Below are positions 44,829 through 56,000 of a DNA stretch of 64,000 bases, piece by piece. Each line of letters starts with the position of its first letter. Within the stretch, counting starts at the first letter, position 1. The notes under the pieces were generated by a model that saw only the letters and a program-made list of their open reading frames with translations, ran no database searches and was not told the origin of the DNA. A program made the position numbers and the translations under genes. Source of the DNA: Pseudonocardia sp. (lineage in GTDB: Bacteria > Actinomycetota > Actinomycetes > Mycobacteriales > Pseudonocardiaceae). The DNA lies in contig NZ_JAJCYB010000088.1 of the NCBI RefSeq assembly GCF_029263155.1, positions 48,135 through 112,134 of the forward strand. Reading direction: 5' to 3'.

Positions 44829-47312
44829 ATGACCGCAACCACCGAACCCACCACCGCCGAACTCGGTAGGTCCCGGCCCCGCAAGGAGGATGCCCGGCTG
44901 ATCGCCGGCCGCAGCCGGTACACCGATTCGATCACCCCCGCGGGCACGCTGCACATCTACGTCGTCCGCTCACCGCTCGCACACGCCACGATCACGAACA
45001 TCGACACCTCGGGCGCCGCGGCGATGCCCGGTGTGATCGGCGTCTACACGGCGGCGGACCTGGGCGCCGAGGGCATCAGCCTGCCCTGCGCGTGGCCGGT
45101 CACCCCGGACCAGAAGGCACCGCAGCGCCCGCCACTGGCGATCCGCACCGTGCACTTCGCCGGTGAGGGCGTCGCGGTCGTCGTGGCCCGCTCCGCGGTG
45201 GCGGCCCGCGACGCGGCCGACCTCGTGGAGGTCGACTACGACCCTCTCGAGCCGATCCTCGACAAGGAAGCCGCCGCGGCCGACGGTGCCGCCCTGGTCC
45301 ACCCGGACCTGGGCACGAACGTCAGCGCCACCTGGGTGTTCGACTCCGCCGCGGCCGGCACCGGCGGCAGCGTCGAGGAGGCCATCGCGGCAGCCGAGGC
45401 CGACCCGGACCAGATCGTGGTCCGGCGCCGGTTCATCCAACAGCGGGTGATCCCGGCGTTCATGGAACCCCGCTCCGTCGTGGTCGACGCGGGCCGTGAG
45501 CAGATCACCATGTGGTCGGCCACGCAGATCCCGCACATCCTGCGCACCATGACCGCGGTCACCCTCGGCATCTCGGAGAGCAAGCTGCGCGTCATCGCCC
45601 CCGACGTGGGCGGCGGCTTCGGCGGCAAGATCTCCATCATCCCCGAGGAGATGCTCTGCGTGCTCATCGCGCAGAAGCTCGGCAGACCCGTCAAGTGGAC
45701 CGAGACCCGCTCGGAGTCCCTGCTCGCCGCGCACCACGGCCGCGACCAGATCCAGGACATCACGATCACCGCCAGGCGCGACGGCACGGTCACCGGCCTG
45801 GACGTGCATCTGCTCGCCGACATGGGCGCCTACCTCAGCCTCATCGGGTCGGGCATCCCGATCCTCGGCGCATTCATGTTCAACTCGATCTACAAGTTCC
45901 CGGCCTACCGGTTCACCTGCCGCAACGTGTTCACCACCAAGGCGCCCACCGACGCCTACCGCGGCGCCGGCCGCCCGGAGGCGAGGTTCGGGGCCGAACG
46001 GATCATCGAGGAGCTCGCGGTCGAGCTCGGCCGCGACCCGATGGACCTGCGCCGGCAGAACTGGATCACCCACGAGGAGTTCCCGTTCACCACGGTCGCC
46101 GGCCTGACCTACGACACCGGCGACTACGAGCAGGCCACCGCCAAGGCGATGCAGCAGTTCGACTACGCCGGGCTGCGCCGCGAACAGCAGGAGCGCCGCC
46201 GCGCCGGCGACCCGGTCCAGCTCGGCATCGGCATCTCGACCTTCACCGAGATGTGCGGCCTCGCCCCGTCGCGGCTGCTCGGCTCGCTGGACTACGGCGC
46301 CGGCGGCTGGGAGGCCGCCAGCATCCGCATGCTGGCCACCGGGAAGGTCGAGGTCATCACCGGCATCTCCCCGCACGGGCAGGGCCACGAGACGGGATTC
46401 AGCCAGATCGTCGCCGACCAGCTCGGCGTGCCGTTCGAAGACGTCGAGATCCTGCACGGCGACACGCAGATCTCGCCCAAGGGTCTCGACACCTACGGCT
46501 CTCGCTCGCTGGTGGTCGGCGGCATCGCCGTCGTCAAGGCGGCGGAGAAGGTCGTCGCCAAGGCCAGGAAGCTGGCGGCGCACCTGCTGGAGGCGTCCGA
46601 GGACGACATCGAGTTCTCGGTCGGCCGGTTCACCGTCCGGGGAACCGACAAGGGCAAGACCATCCAGGAGCTGGCGTTCGCGGCGTTCACGGCGCACGAC
46701 TACCCGCCCGACATGGAACCCTCACTGGACTCCGACGCCGTGTTCGACCCGGAGAACTTCTCCTTCCCGCACGGCACCCACCTGGCCGCGATCGAGGTCG
46801 ACACCGACACCGGGCGGGTCACCCTGCGCCGCTACGTCTGCGTGGACGACGTCGGCACCATCGTCAACCCGATGCTCGTGGAGGGCCAGGTGCACGGCGG
46901 CCTGGCCCAGGGCATCGCGCAGGCCTTGTTCGAGGAGGCCGTCTACGACGAGCAGGGCACCCTGGTCACCGGCACGTTCGTCGACTACACCATTCCCTCG
47001 GCCCCCGACCTGCCCAGCTTCGACACCTCCACGGTGTCCACGCCGGCCACGTCGAACCCGCTCGGGGTCAAGGGCGTCGGCGAGGCGGGCACCATCGCCT
47101 CGACGCCGGCCATCGTCAACGGAGTGATCGACGCGGTGCGCCACCTCGGTGTGACCGACATCGAGATGCCCTGCACCCCGCAGCGGGTGTGGCGGGCCAT
47201 CCAGGCGGGCGCGGGCAACGCCACCCAGGAGACCCCGATCGACACCCACTCACCGGGTGCCGGCCTGGGCTCGATCGACCCGAACAAGCCCCAGGAGCGA
47301 GGACTGCGATGA
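44829..47312 (+). CDS. Form II CoxL-like molybdopterin-binding subunit (xanthine/CO dehydrogenase family)
   Basis: 827 residues from ATG 44829 (GGAGGAGG upstream). MPT-binding large subunit: RKEDARLIAGRSRYTDSI, DVGGGFGGKISIIPEEML, AYRGAGRPEARFG and the catalytic Glu in GVKGVGEAGTIASTP. AYRGAGR is the form II signature; the form I AYxCSFR loop of CO dehydrogenase is absent, so CO oxidation is not implied. No FAD (CoxM) or iron-sulfur (CoxS) subunit is encoded nearby, which is unusual. Stop overlaps the acs start (ATGA). Confidence 0.92.
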   Translation: MTATTEPTTAELGRSRPRKEDARLIAGRSRYTDSITPAGTLHIYVVRSPLAHATITNIDTSGAAAMPGVIGVYTAADLGAEGISLPCAWPVTPDQKAPQRPPLAIRTVHFAGEGVAVVVARSAVAARDAADLVEVDYDPLEPILDKEAAAADGAALVHPDLGTNVSATWVFDSAAAGTGGSVEEAIAAAEADPDQIVVRRRFIQQRVIPAFMEPRSVVVDAGREQITMWSATQIPHILRTMTAVTLGISESKLRVIAPDVGGGFGGKISIIPEEMLCVLIAQKLGRPVKWTETRSESLLAAHHGRDQIQDITITARRDGTVTGLDVHLLADMGAYLSLIGSGIPILGAFMFNSIYKFPAYRFTCRNVFTTKAPTDAYRGAGRPEARFGAERIIEELAVELGRDPMDLRRQNWITHEEFPFTTVAGLTYDTGDYEQATAKAMQQFDYAGLRREQQERRRAGDPVQLGIGISTFTEMCGLAPSRLLGSLDYGAGGWEAASIRMLATGKVEVITGISPHGQGHETGFSQIVADQLGVPFEDVEILHGDTQISPKGLDTYGSRSLVVGGIAVVKAAEKVVAKARKLAAHLLEASEDDIEFSVGRFTVRGTDKGKTIQELAFAAFTAHDYPPDMEPSLDSDAVFDPENFSFPHGTHLAAIEVDTDTGRVTLRRYVCVDDVGTIVNPMLVEGQVHGGLAQGIAQALFEEAVYDEQGTLVTGTFVDYTIPSAPDLPSFDTSTVSTPATSNPLGVKGVGEAGTIASTPAIVNGVIDAVRHLGVTDIEMPCTPQRVWRAIQAGAGNATQETPIDTHSPGAGLGSIDPNKPQERGLR

Positions 47313-49282
47313 GCGCGGACGTCAGGAACATCGATGCGCTGAGCACCCAGACCCGCCGGTACCCGCCCCCGGAGGGATTCGCGGCGACGGCCAACGCCAC
47401 CGCCGCGATCTACGACGCGGGGCTCGAGGAGTTCTGGGCCGCGGAGGCGACGCAACGCCTGGACTGGGCCACGCCGTTCGAGACCGTGCTCAGGTGGGAG
47501 CCGCCCTACGCCCAGTGGTTCCTCGGCGGGAAGCTCAACGCGGCCTACAACTGCGTGGACCGGTGGGTGGAGCGGGGGCACGGCGACCGGATCGCATACC
47601 ACGTGGTGCCCGACGACGGACCGGCCGCCGCGGGCTGCCGGGACCTGACCTACGCCGAGCTGCAGCGCCACGTCGTCCGGTTCGCCAACGGCCTGCGATC
47701 ACTCGGTGTCGGCAAGGGCACCCCGGTCGGGATCTACCTGCAGATGGTGCCCGAGCTGCCGATCGCCATGCTGGCCTGCGCCCGGCTCGGCGCGCCGCAC
47801 ACCGTCGTCTTCGGCGGCTACAGCGGCAAGGCCGTCGCCGAGCGGGTCGCCGACATGGGCTGCACCGTGCTGGTCACCCAGGACGAGGCCATGCGGGCCG
47901 GGCGGACGTGGCCGCGGAAGGCCAACGCCGACGAGGGGCTCGCCGGTGGGGCCACCCAGGTCGAGCACGTGGTCGTGCTCCGGCGCACCGGCGCCGACGT
48001 ACCCATGCAGGACGGGCGCGACCGCTACTGGGACGACCTGGTCGCCGATGTGTCCGACGATCCGCGGTCGTGCCCGTGCGAACCGATGGACTCCGAGGAC
48101 CTGCTGTTCCTGCTTTACACCAGCGGCACCACCGGCAAGCCCAAAGGTGTCGTGCACACCACCGCCGGCTACCTGCTCGGCGCGGCCACCACGCATCACT
48201 ACGTCTTCGATCTCCGACCGGAGTCGGTGTACTGGTGCGCCGCCGACGTCGGATGGATCACCGGGCACACCTACATCGTCTACGGGCCGCTCGCCAACGG
48301 CGCTACCAGCGTGCTCTACGAGGGCACCCCGGCCCACCCGGGCCGCGACGTCTGGTGGTCGATCATCGAGAAGTACGGGGTGGACATCCTCTACACCTCC
48401 CCGACCGCGATCCGGGCACACATGAAGTGGGGCCCGCAGTACGCGCAGGCCCACGACCTGACCTCGCTGCGGGTCCTGGGCAGCGTCGGCGAACCGATCA
48501 ACCCGGAGGCCTGGGAGTGGTACCGCACCCACGTCGGTGGGGGCACCTGCCCGGTCGTGGACACCTGGTGGCAGACCGAGACCGGCCACATCCTCATCAC
48601 CCGGCTGCCCGGCGTGACAACCCTGAAACCCGGCTCGGCCACCAAGCCGTTCCCCGGCGTCGACGCGGCCGTCTATGACGACGCCGGCAACGTCGTGGGC
48701 CCCGGCGGCGGCGGGAACCTGGTGCTGCGCCGGCCGTGGCCGGGCATGATGCGCGGGCTGTTCCACGACGACGCCCGCTACCGCGAGAGCTACTGGTCGA
48801 AGTACCCCGACGCCTACTTCGCCGGCGACGGCGCCCGGGTCGACGAGGACGGCGACTTCTGGCTGATGGGCCGGATCGATGACGTCACGAACGTCTCCGG
48901 GCACCGCATCTCCACCATCGAGGTGGAAAGCGCCCTGGTCAGCCACCCCGCGGTGGCCGAGGCCGCGGTCACCGGCCGCGCCGACCACGACACCGGACAG
49001 GCCATCGTCGCGTTCGTCTCGCTCACGGGCGACGACACGGGATCAGCCGAGCTGGCGACGACGCTGCGCGAGCACGTAGCCCAGCAGATCGGGAAGCTCG
49101 CCCGCCCAGCCGAGATCATCTTCGCGCCGGAGCTGCCCAAGACCCGCTCCGGGAAGATCATGAGACGGCTGCTCAAGAACGTCGCCGAGGACGAACCGCT
49201 CGGCGACACCTCCACCCTGGTCGACCCGTCGGTCGTGGAGACCATGCAGGCACAGGTCGCTCGGGCGGCGCGCGATGACTGA
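47309..49282 (+). CDS. acs: Acetyl-CoA synthetase / acyl-CoA ligase
   Basis: 657 residues, usual length for Acs. AMP-forming ligase: P-loop [72 protein letters not shown] and the acetylation-target Lys in [11 protein letters not shown]. Activates acetate (or propionate) to the CoA thioester. Lies between the CoxL-like gene and pyruvate dehydrogenase E1, with overlaps on both sides, so acetate and pyruvate entry to acetyl-CoA share one message. Confidence 0.92.
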   Translation: MSADVRNIDALSTQTRRYPPPEGFAATANATAAIYDAGLEEFWAAEATQRLDWATPFETVLRWEPPYAQWFLGGKLNAAYNCVDRWVERGHGDRIAYHVVPDDGPAAAGCRDLTYAELQRHVVRFANGLRSLGVGKGTPVGIYLQMVPELPIAMLACARLGAPHTVVFGGYSGKAVAERVADMGCTVLVTQDEAMRAGRTWPRKANADEGLAGGATQVEHVVVLRRTGADVPMQDGRDRYWDDLVADVSDDPRSCPCEPMDSEDLLFLLYTSGTTGKPKGVVHTTAGYLLGAATTHHYVFDLRPESVYWCAADVGWITGHTYIVYGPLANGATSVLYEGTPAHPGRDVWWSIIEKYGVDILYTSPTAIRAHMKWGPQYAQAHDLTSLRVLGSVGEPINPEAWEWYRTHVGGGTCPVVDTWWQTETGHILITRLPGVTTLKPGSATKPFPGVDAAVYDDAGNVVGPGGGGNLVLRRPWPGMMRGLFHDDARYRESYWSKYPDAYFAGDGARVDEDGDFWLMGRIDDVTNVSGHRISTIEVESALVSHPAVAEAAVTGRADHDTGQAIVAFVSLTGDDTGSAELATTLREHVAQQIGKLARPAEIIFAPELPKTRSGKIMRRLLKNVAEDEPLGDTSTLVDPSVVETMQAQVARAARDD

Positions 49283-52001
49283 CCAGCTTCCTGACGTCGA
49301 CCCTTCCGAGACCCAGGAGTGGCAGGAGTCGGTGGACGGCGTGGTGGACCACGCCGGCCGCCACCGTGCCCGGCAGCTGATGCTCAGCACCTGGCACCGA
49401 GCACGCGAGCGGCAGGTGGGCGTGCCCGGGCTGCGCGGCACCGACTACATCAACACGATCCCGCCGGGGTCCGAGCCGACGTTCCCCGGCGACGAGCGGA
49501 TCGAGCGCCGGATCCGGGCCTACATCCGGTGGAACGCCGCGATGATGGTGCACCGGGCACAGCGGCCCGGGATCGGCGTCGGCGGCCACATCTCCACCTA
49601 CGCCTCGGCCGCCTCGCTCTACGAGGTCGGTTTCAACCACTTCTTCCACGGCCACGACGCCGACGGGGGCGGTGACCAGGTCTACGTCCAGGGCCACGCC
49701 TCCCCCGGCATCTACGCCCGCGCGTTCCTGGAGGGCCGGCTGAGCCAGGACCGGCTCGACGGGTTCCGCCAGGAGCTCTCCCACCCCGGCGGCGGCCTGC
49801 CCTCCTACCCGCATCCCCGGCTGATGCCCGACTTCTGGGAGTTCCCCACCGTCTCGATGGGCCTCGGGCCGCTCAACGCGATCTACCAGGCCCGGTTCAA
49901 CCGCTACCTGCACGCCCGCGGCATCGCCGACACCAGCCGGCAACGGGTGTGGGCCTTCCTCGGCGACGGCGAGGTCGACGAGCCGGAATCCCTCGGCGCC
50001 ATCGGGGTGGCCGCCCGCGAGGAACTGGACAACCTCACCTTCGTCGTCAACTGCAATCTGCAGCGCCTCGACGGCCCGGTCCGCGGCAACGGCAAGATCA
50101 TCCAAGAGTTGGAGTCGTACTTCCGCGGCGCCGGCTGGAAAGTCATCAAGGTGATCTGGGGTCGGGAATGGGACCCGCTGCTCGCCGCCGACGACGACGG
50201 CGCCCTGGTCGAGCTGATGAACACCACCGTCGACGGCGACTACCAGACCTACAAGGCCGAGTCCGGCGCGTTCGTCCGCGAGCACTTCTTCGGCCGCGAC
50301 CCGCGCACCGCGACCATGGTGGAGCACCTGTCCGACGCGCAGGTCTGGGGACTCAAGCGCGGCGGGCACGACTACCGCAAGCTCTACGCCGCCTACCGGG
50401 CCGCGACTGAGCACACCGGGCGGCCCACGGTGATTTTGGCCAAGACCATCAAGGGCTGGACGCTGGGCTCGCACTTCGAGGGCCGCAACTCCACCCACCA
50501 GATGAAGAAGCTGACGGCTGCGGACCTGCGGGGCTTCCGCGACCGGCTCTTCCTCGACATCCCCGACGACGCGCTCGACGAGACGCTGCCCCCGTACCAC
50601 CGCCCCCGCGAGGGCTCCGAGGAGCTGGCGTACCTGCACGAACGCCGCCGCGCACTGGGCGGGTACCTACCGGAGCGCACCGTGCCCAACGCGCCGCTGA
50701 TGCTCCCCGGCGACCCGGCGTACGCGGTGGCCCGGCGTGGATCGGGTCGCCAGGAGGTGGCCACCACGATGGCTTTCGTCCGGCTCCTCAAGGACCTGAT
50801 GAAAGACCCCGAGATCGGGCACCGGTTCGTGCCGATCATCCCCGATGAGGCCCGCACGTTCGGGCTGGACGCCCTGTTCCCGTCCAAGAAGATCTACTCA
50901 CCGCACGGGCAGAACTACCTCTCGGTGGACCGCGAGCAGCTGCTGAGCTATCAGGAGGACACCGCCGGTGCCCTGCTGCACGAGGGCATCACCGAGGCCG
51001 GCTCCGTGGCGTCCTTCACCGCGGCCGGCACCTCGTACGCCACCCACGGCGAGCCGATGATCCCGGTCTACATCTTCTACTCGATGTTCGGCTTCCAGCG
51101 CACCGGCGACGGGCTGTGGGCCGCCGCGGACCAGATGACCCGCGGGTTCCTGCTCGGCGCCACCGCCGGGCGCACCACCCTCAACGGCGAGGGCCTGCAG
51201 CACCAGGACGGGCACTCGCTGCTGCTGGCCTCGACCAACCCGGCCTGCGTCGCCTACGACGCCGCCTACGCCTTCGAGCTGGGCCACATCGTGCGCGACG
51301 GGCTGCGCCGCATGTACGGCGAGCCCCGCGCTGGCGAGGACCCGGACGTCTTCTACTACCTCACCCTCTACAACGAGCCGATCCGCCAACCCCAGGAGCC
51401 CGACGACGTCGACGTCGAGGGCATCCTCGCCGGGATGCACCGCTACGCCGACGCCCCGGCAGGCGACGGACCCCGCGCGCAGATCCTCGCCTCCGGCATC
51501 GCCGTCCCGTGGGCGCTCGAGGCGCAGCAGGTGCTGCACCGGGACTGGGGCGTGCTCGCCGACGTCTGGTCGGTGACCTCCTGGACCGAGCTGCGCCGCG
51601 AGGCCCTCGCCGCCGACGACTGGAACCACCGCCATCCGGGGCAGCCCCCGAAGATCGCCTACGTCACCCGCCGGCTGCGGAAACGGCTCGGTCCGGCGGT
51701 GGCCGTGTCGGACTGGATGCGGGCTGTACCCGACCAGATCGCCCCATGGGCGCCCGACGACTGGTCCAGCCTGGGCACCGACGGGTTCGGTCGATCCGAC
51801 ACCCGCGCCGCGCTGCGCCACCACTTCGGCGTCGACGCCGCCGCGATCACGCGCCAGGTGCTGCAACGGCTGGTCCGCCGCGGGGAACTGGACGACGCGG
51901 TCCTGAACCCCACCAGCGGGAACGATCTCGACGACGTCCCCACCCTCGCGGACGGGGTCACGCCCGTTTCGCCCCGCACCCAAGAGAAGGGATCACCATG
52001 A
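49275..52001 (+). CDS. aceE: Pyruvate dehydrogenase E1 component, homodimeric
   Basis: 908 residues. Thiamine-dependent decarboxylating subunit. Seen: [63 protein letters not shown], the ThDP motif [10 protein letters not shown]...[35 protein letters not shown] and QHQDGHS. Starts 8 bases before the acs stop; its own stop overlaps the universal stress gene (ATGA). E2/E3 are not in the window, so it must dock with the core encoded elsewhere or act as an alternative isoform. Confidence 0.95.
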   Translation: MTDQLPDVDPSETQEWQESVDGVVDHAGRHRARQLMLSTWHRARERQVGVPGLRGTDYINTIPPGSEPTFPGDERIERRIRAYIRWNAAMMVHRAQRPGIGVGGHISTYASAASLYEVGFNHFFHGHDADGGGDQVYVQGHASPGIYARAFLEGRLSQDRLDGFRQELSHPGGGLPSYPHPRLMPDFWEFPTVSMGLGPLNAIYQARFNRYLHARGIADTSRQRVWAFLGDGEVDEPESLGAIGVAAREELDNLTFVVNCNLQRLDGPVRGNGKIIQELESYFRGAGWKVIKVIWGREWDPLLAADDDGALVELMNTTVDGDYQTYKAESGAFVREHFFGRDPRTATMVEHLSDAQVWGLKRGGHDYRKLYAAYRAATEHTGRPTVILAKTIKGWTLGSHFEGRNSTHQMKKLTAADLRGFRDRLFLDIPDDALDETLPPYHRPREGSEELAYLHERRRALGGYLPERTVPNAPLMLPGDPAYAVARRGSGRQEVATTMAFVRLLKDLMKDPEIGHRFVPIIPDEARTFGLDALFPSKKIYSPHGQNYLSVDREQLLSYQEDTAGALLHEGITEAGSVASFTAAGTSYATHGEPMIPVYIFYSMFGFQRTGDGLWAAADQMTRGFLLGATAGRTTLNGEGLQHQDGHSLLLASTNPACVAYDAAYAFELGHIVRDGLRRMYGEPRAGEDPDVFYYLTLYNEPIRQPQEPDDVDVEGILAGMHRYADAPAGDGPRAQILASGIAVPWALEAQQVLHRDWGVLADVWSVTSWTELRREALAADDWNHRHPGQPPKIAYVTRRLRKRLGPAVAVSDWMRAVPDQIAPWAPDDWSSLGTDGFGRSDTRAALRHHFGVDAAAITRQVLQRLVRRGELDDAVLNPTSGNDLDDVPTLADGVTPVSPRTQEKGSP

Positions 52002-52893
52002 GCACACAGCAGGTCTCACCGACGGTGGTCGTCGGGATCGACGGTTCGCAGAGCGCTCTCCGGGCCGCACGCTGGGGCGCGGCGGAAGCCCGACTGCGTG
52101 GGGCACGGCTGCGGCTGGTGTCCGCGTTCGCCTGGGAACCGGAGCACGTCGCCCACGCGGAGCTCGTTGCGCGCTATCGCGAAGATCTACTCGAACGCTC
52201 CCACGCCCAGCTCGCCGAGGCGGCCGCGGTGGCCGAGCGGGACGCCCCCGACATCGAGGTCGAGCAACAGTTGGTCGACGGGCACTCCATCCCCGTTCTC
52301 GGCGACGAAGCACGCCACGCTCAGCTCGTCGTGATCGGCAACAATGGCCTCGGGCGGATCGACGGGCTGCTGGCCGGCTCGGTGGCCGTGGCCCTGGCCG
52401 CACACGCGGCCTGTCCTGTGGTCGTCGTGCGGGGGGCCGAGCGGGAGCCGTCGTCGACGGCGACGCGGCCGGTCGTCGTCGGGGTCGACGACTCCCCGAC
52501 CAGCGAGGCCGCGATCGCGTTCGCGTTCGAAGCCGCTGCGGCGCGGGGGGTGCGGTTGGTGGCGGTGCACACCTGGCGAGACCTCATCGCCAACCCGGCG
52601 TGGGAGCCGCTGCTCGACCTGGAGGCGATCGAGGGCCTCGAGCGGAAGCTGCTGTCCGAGCGGCTGCCTGGGCCGACAGGTACCCCGACGTCCCGGTCGA
52701 ACGGCTGGTCACCTATGACCGCCCAGCGCACATCCTGCTCGAGCAGGCCGACCGCGCCCAACTCGTGGTCGTCGGTTCCCGAGGCCGCGGTGGGTTCACC
52801 GGTCTGGTCCTCGGGTCGGTCAGCCACGCCCTGCTGCATCGTTCCCCCTGGCCCGTCGCCGTCGTCCGACCCGACACCGGGGAGCAGCGATGA
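51998..52893 (+). CDS. Tandem-domain universal stress protein, apparent frameshift in domain 2
   Basis: Two UspA domains were intended. Domain 1 is complete ([19 protein letters not shown] ... [22 protein letters not shown]). Domain 2 opens [21 protein letters not shown] but at about 52661-52670 the frame changes: the natural continuation [18 protein letters not shown] ... [19 protein letters not shown] lies in another frame and ends at 52893. The original frame runs on without USP similarity. Either a sequencing error or a recent loss of domain 2. Translationally coupled to aceE. Confidence 0.85.
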
Positions 52894-53001
52894 CGTCGGG
52901 CCAGGAAACGACCGGCCTCCACCGCTGCTCCGGGCGAGGCGTGCTCAGTCGCTCGCGCGGTCAGCCGCGTGGCCTCCGGATCACGACCGGCACTCCGGGG
53001 A

Positions 53002-53712
53002 TCACGGGTCCAGGCCGGCGTGGGTCCGCAACGTCACGCAGCACCGCTCGGGCGTCGGTTGCAGCGTGGCCCGCACCGCGGGCTGTCCGAGCTCGTCGAG
53101 CAGGGCCGTGATGAGGTGCAGGTTCATGTCGCAGACCAGCACGGTGTGCTCTCGGGCCAGCGTGTGGAAGGGGCAGTTCGCGAGCACGACCGCGTCGCCC
53201 TCGACGCGGGGTTCGTAGCCGTGCGCGGCGAGCGCCGCGGCGACGTCGTCGAGCGGGGACGCCGAGGACCCACGCGGACCGACCGCGGCGCCGAGCCGAT
53301 GCCCGGCGGCCGCGGCCGCTCGCTGCACCGCGTCCAGGACGGGCCCGCCGTCGCGGGCCGCGTCCTCCACGGCGCCGGCCAGGATCTGCCCGGCCAGGTC
53401 GTAGTGGCGCTGCGGCAGCGTGACCGCGACCTGCCATGGGGAGCGCCGGTACAGCTTCGTGGGGCGGCCCGCACCCGGACCACGGCGTCCCGACAGGCGC
53501 CGGAACTCGGTGTCAAGCAGCCCGTCGGCGACCAGCTTGTCCAGGTGGAACTTCGCGGTGTGCCGGGGCAGCTCGGCGCCCGCGGCGGCCTGGTCCCGGC
53601 TGACCGGTTCCGGCTGCGCGGCCACGTAGAGGTACAGCGCGCGCCGTGCCGGTTCGGCGAGCGCGCTGACGCCCACGACCTGCGAGACGAAATCGTCCAC
53701 GCGACCTACCAC
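53002..53712 (-). CDS. HTH regulator with SufR-like cysteines
   Basis: 236 residues. N-terminal winged helix: LAEPARRALYLYVAAQPEPVS, RDQAAAGAELPRHTAKFHLD, LVADGLLDTEFRR. The C-terminal domain has conserved cysteines in ANCPFHTLAREHTVLVCDMNLHL and PERCCVTL, the pattern of iron-sulfur regulators related to SufR. Probably senses redox state or Fe-S status. Divergent from the DoxX-folE-tal operon across an inverted repeat, which it may control. Confidence 0.85.
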   Translation of the reverse strand: MVGRVDDFVSQVVGVSALAEPARRALYLYVAAQPEPVSRDQAAAGAELPRHTAKFHLDKLVADGLLDTEFRRLSGRRGPGAGRPTKLYRRSPWQVAVTLPQRHYDLAGQILAGAVEDAARDGGPVLDAVQRAAAAAGHRLGAAVGPRGSSASPLDDVAAALAAHGYEPRVEGDAVVLANCPFHTLAREHTVLVCDMNLHLITALLDELGQPAVRATLQPTPERCCVTLRTHAGLDP

Positions 53713-53715
53713 CTT

Positions 53716-53779
53716 CTAAAGGACACAAGCATTGACGTAACAGATCGGGCGTTCTAACGTCCACAGTATCGTCCTATAG
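53716..53779. promoter_or_regulatory. Divergent promoter region with inverted repeat
   Basis: CTAAAGGAC (53716-53724) and GTCCTATAG (53771-53779) form an 8-of-9 inverted repeat in the 80-base space between the SufR-like gene and the DoxX-like gene. AT-rich between them; a TTGACG lies at 53733-53738. Confidence 0.5.
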
Positions 53780-53792
53780 AGCCGGAGGAACC

Positions 53793-54233
53793 ATGACCAC
53801 CCACCGCGACGCCCCAGCCCCACCCGCCGACACCAGCTCCGGGCCCGGCGCTCGCCAGGCGTTCGTGCTGCTGCGCACGGTGTTCACGGTGGCGCCGATC
53901 CTGTTCGGGCTGGACAAGTTCTTCGGGGTGCTCACCGACTGGGAGCAGTACCTGGCGCCGCAGATCGACGCGCTGATCCCCGGCACCGCCGCCCAGCACA
54001 TGATCAACGTGGGCGTGGTGGAGATCCTGGCCGGGCTGCTGGTCGCGGTCCTGCCGCGCGTCGGCGGGTACGTCGTGGCACTCTGGCTGGCCGGGATCAT
54101 CGTCAACCTGCTGCTACTGGGCGACTTCTACGACGTGGCGCTGCGCGACTTCGGGCTCCTCGTGGCCGCACTCGCGCTCGCCCGGTTGGCCACCACCTTC
54201 CCCCGCCGCGGCCGCTGGGCGGCGACGTCATGA
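53793..54233 (+). CDS. DoxX-like membrane protein
   Basis: 146 residues with four helices: AFVLLRTVFTVAPILFGLDKF, INVGVVEILAGLLVAVLPRV, GYVVALWLAGIIVNLLLL and DFGLLVAALALARLA. The LLRTVFTVAPILFGLDKFF ... DW arrangement fits DoxX-type membrane proteins; function unclear. Followed with ATGA overlap by folE. Confidence 0.75.
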   Translation: MTTHRDAPAPPADTSSGPGARQAFVLLRTVFTVAPILFGLDKFFGVLTDWEQYLAPQIDALIPGTAAQHMINVGVVEILAGLLVAVLPRVGGYVVALWLAGIIVNLLLLGDFYDVALRDFGLLVAALALARLATTFPRRGRWAATS

Positions 54234-54871
54234 CCTCGCCCGCCCCGGACCTCCCGCCGGTCACGCCGCTGCGCGTGGTGCCTCCCGTCGAGGGTATCGA
54301 TCTGGCCGGCGCCGAACGCGCCGCCGGCGATTTCCTGGCGGCGCTCGGGGTGCCCACCGACTCCGGCGCGACCGCCGAGACACCGGCGCGGATGGCCCGC
54401 GCCTACGCCGAGATGCTCAGCCCCCGCTCCTTCGACCTCACCACCTTCGCCAACGACGAGAACTACGACGAGCTGGTGCTCGCCCGCGCCATCCCGGTGC
54501 ACTCGGTCTGCGAACACCACATGCTTCCGTTCCTGGGTACCGCCCACGTCGGCTACCTGCCCGGCCAGCGGATCCTCGGCCTGTCCAAACTCGCCCGGGT
54601 CGTCGAGATGTTCGCCCGCCGCCCCCAGGTCCAGGAACGGCTGACCAAGCAGGTCGCCGACTGGCTGCACACCCACCTGCAACCCCGCGGAGTCGGGGTG
54701 GTCATCGAGGCCGAGCACCTGTGCATGACGGTGCGCGGCGTCCGCGCGGCCGGCACGAGCACCATCACCTCGACCCTGCTCGGCACGCTGCGCGAGGACC
54801 CGCGCTCGCGCGCGGAGTTCCTCGCCCTGACCATCTCCGCCCCCACGACAAGCGGTGGCCGTCATGGCTGA
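54230..54871 (+). CDS. folE: GTP cyclohydrolase I
   Basis: 213 residues. Makes dihydroneopterin triphosphate from GTP, first step of folate or pterin synthesis. Zinc and catalytic motifs seen: [59 protein letters not shown]. Intact. It lies between DoxX and transaldolase rather than in a folate operon, so it may be an alternative isozyme. Confidence 0.95.
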   Translation: MTSPAPDLPPVTPLRVVPPVEGIDLAGAERAAGDFLAALGVPTDSGATAETPARMARAYAEMLSPRSFDLTTFANDENYDELVLARAIPVHSVCEHHMLPFLGTAHVGYLPGQRILGLSKLARVVEMFARRPQVQERLTKQVADWLHTHLQPRGVGVVIEAEHLCMTVRGVRAAGTSTITSTLLGTLREDPRSRAEFLALTISAPTTSGGRHG

Positions 54872-56000
54872 CCCGCTCGCCGACCTGACCGCCGCCGGGG
54901 TGGCGATCTGGCTCGACGACCTCAGCCGCGCCCGGCTGGCCGACGGCAGCCTCGCGCGCCTGGTCCGCGACTGCCACGTCGTGGGCGTCACCACCAACCC
55001 CACGATCTTCCACAAGGCGATCAGCGGCAGCGACCTATACGACGGGCAGATCCACGACCTGGGCGCACGCGGCGTCGAGGTCGAGAAGGCCCTGCGCGCG
55101 ATCACGGTCCGCGACGTCGCCGGGGCCTGCGACCTGCTGCGCGCGACCTTCGACGCGAGCCAGGGTGTGGACGGGAGGGTGTCGATCGAGGTCGATCCCC
55201 GGCTCGCCCACGACACCGAGAAGACGATCGTGGAGGCCCGGCGGCTGTGGTGGATGGTGGACCGCCCCAACCTGTTCATCAAGGTCCCGGCGACCACGGC
55301 CGGCCTGCCGGCCATCACGGCGTGCCTGGCCGAGGGGATCAGCGTCAACGTCACGCTGATCTTCTCCCGGCGCCGCTACGCCCAGGTGATGGATGCCTTC
55401 CTCGACGGCGTCGAGCGGGCCCGCGCCGCCGGCCACGACCTGACCCGGCTCGCCTCCGTCGCCTCGTTCTTCGTCAGCCGGGTCGACACCGAGATCGACC
55501 AGCGGCTCGACGCGATCGGCTCCGTCGAGGCGAAGGCGATCCGCGGCGCCGCCGCGATCGCCAACGCCCGACTGGCGTTCCAGGCCTCCGACGAGGTGTT
55601 CACCTCCGACCGGTGGGACCGGCTCGCCCGGGCCGGGGCCCGGCCGCAGCGCCCGCTGTGGGCCTCCACCGGGGTGAAGGACCCGGCCTACGCCGACACC
55701 CGCTACGTCCTCGGCCTGGTCACCAGCGGCGTGGTCAACACCATGCCCGAAGCGACCCTGCGCGCCGTCGCCGACCACGGCACCGTCCGCGGCGACACGA
55801 TCCGCGACAGCTATGACGACGCGGCCGAGGTGATGGCCGAGCTCGCCGAGGTCGGCATCGACTACGACGACGTGGTCGGGAAGCTCGAACGCGACGGCCT
55901 CACCACCTTCCAGGCGTCCTGGACCGCCCTCACGCAGACCTTGGACCGCAAGCTCGCCGCCGCGAAGCGTGGCCGCACAGAGAGGGACGATCACACATGA
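54855..56000 (+). CDS. tal: Transaldolase
   Basis: About 378-381 residues (GTG 54855 or ATG 54864). Actinobacterial transaldolase: [45 protein letters not shown] with the Schiff-base Lys, [17 protein letters not shown] and [16 protein letters not shown]. Transfers dihydroxyacetone units in the pentose phosphate pathway. It overlaps folE and the flavoprotein gene, and probably supplies pentose/NADPH flow under stress. Confidence 0.95.
   Translation: MAVMADPLADLTAAGVAIWLDDLSRARLADGSLARLVRDCHVVGVTTNPTIFHKAISGSDLYDGQIHDLGARGVEVEKALRAITVRDVAGACDLLRATFDASQGVDGRVSIEVDPRLAHDTEKTIVEARRLWWMVDRPNLFIKVPATTAGLPAITACLAEGISVNVTLIFSRRRYAQVMDAFLDGVERARAAGHDLTRLASVASFFVSRVDTEIDQRLDAIGSVEAKAIRGAAAIANARLAFQASDEVFTSDRWDRLARAGARPQRPLWASTGVKDPAYADTRYVLGLVTSGVVNTMPEATLRAVADHGTVRGDTIRDSYDDAAEVMAELAEVGIDYDDVVGKLERDGLTTFQASWTALTQTLDRKLAAAKRGRTERDDHT

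Noticed and set aside
44829..47312. True aerobic CO dehydrogenase (form I CoxL)
   Set aside because: The loop is AYRGAGR (form II) and not AYxCSFR, and the two partner subunits are missing.
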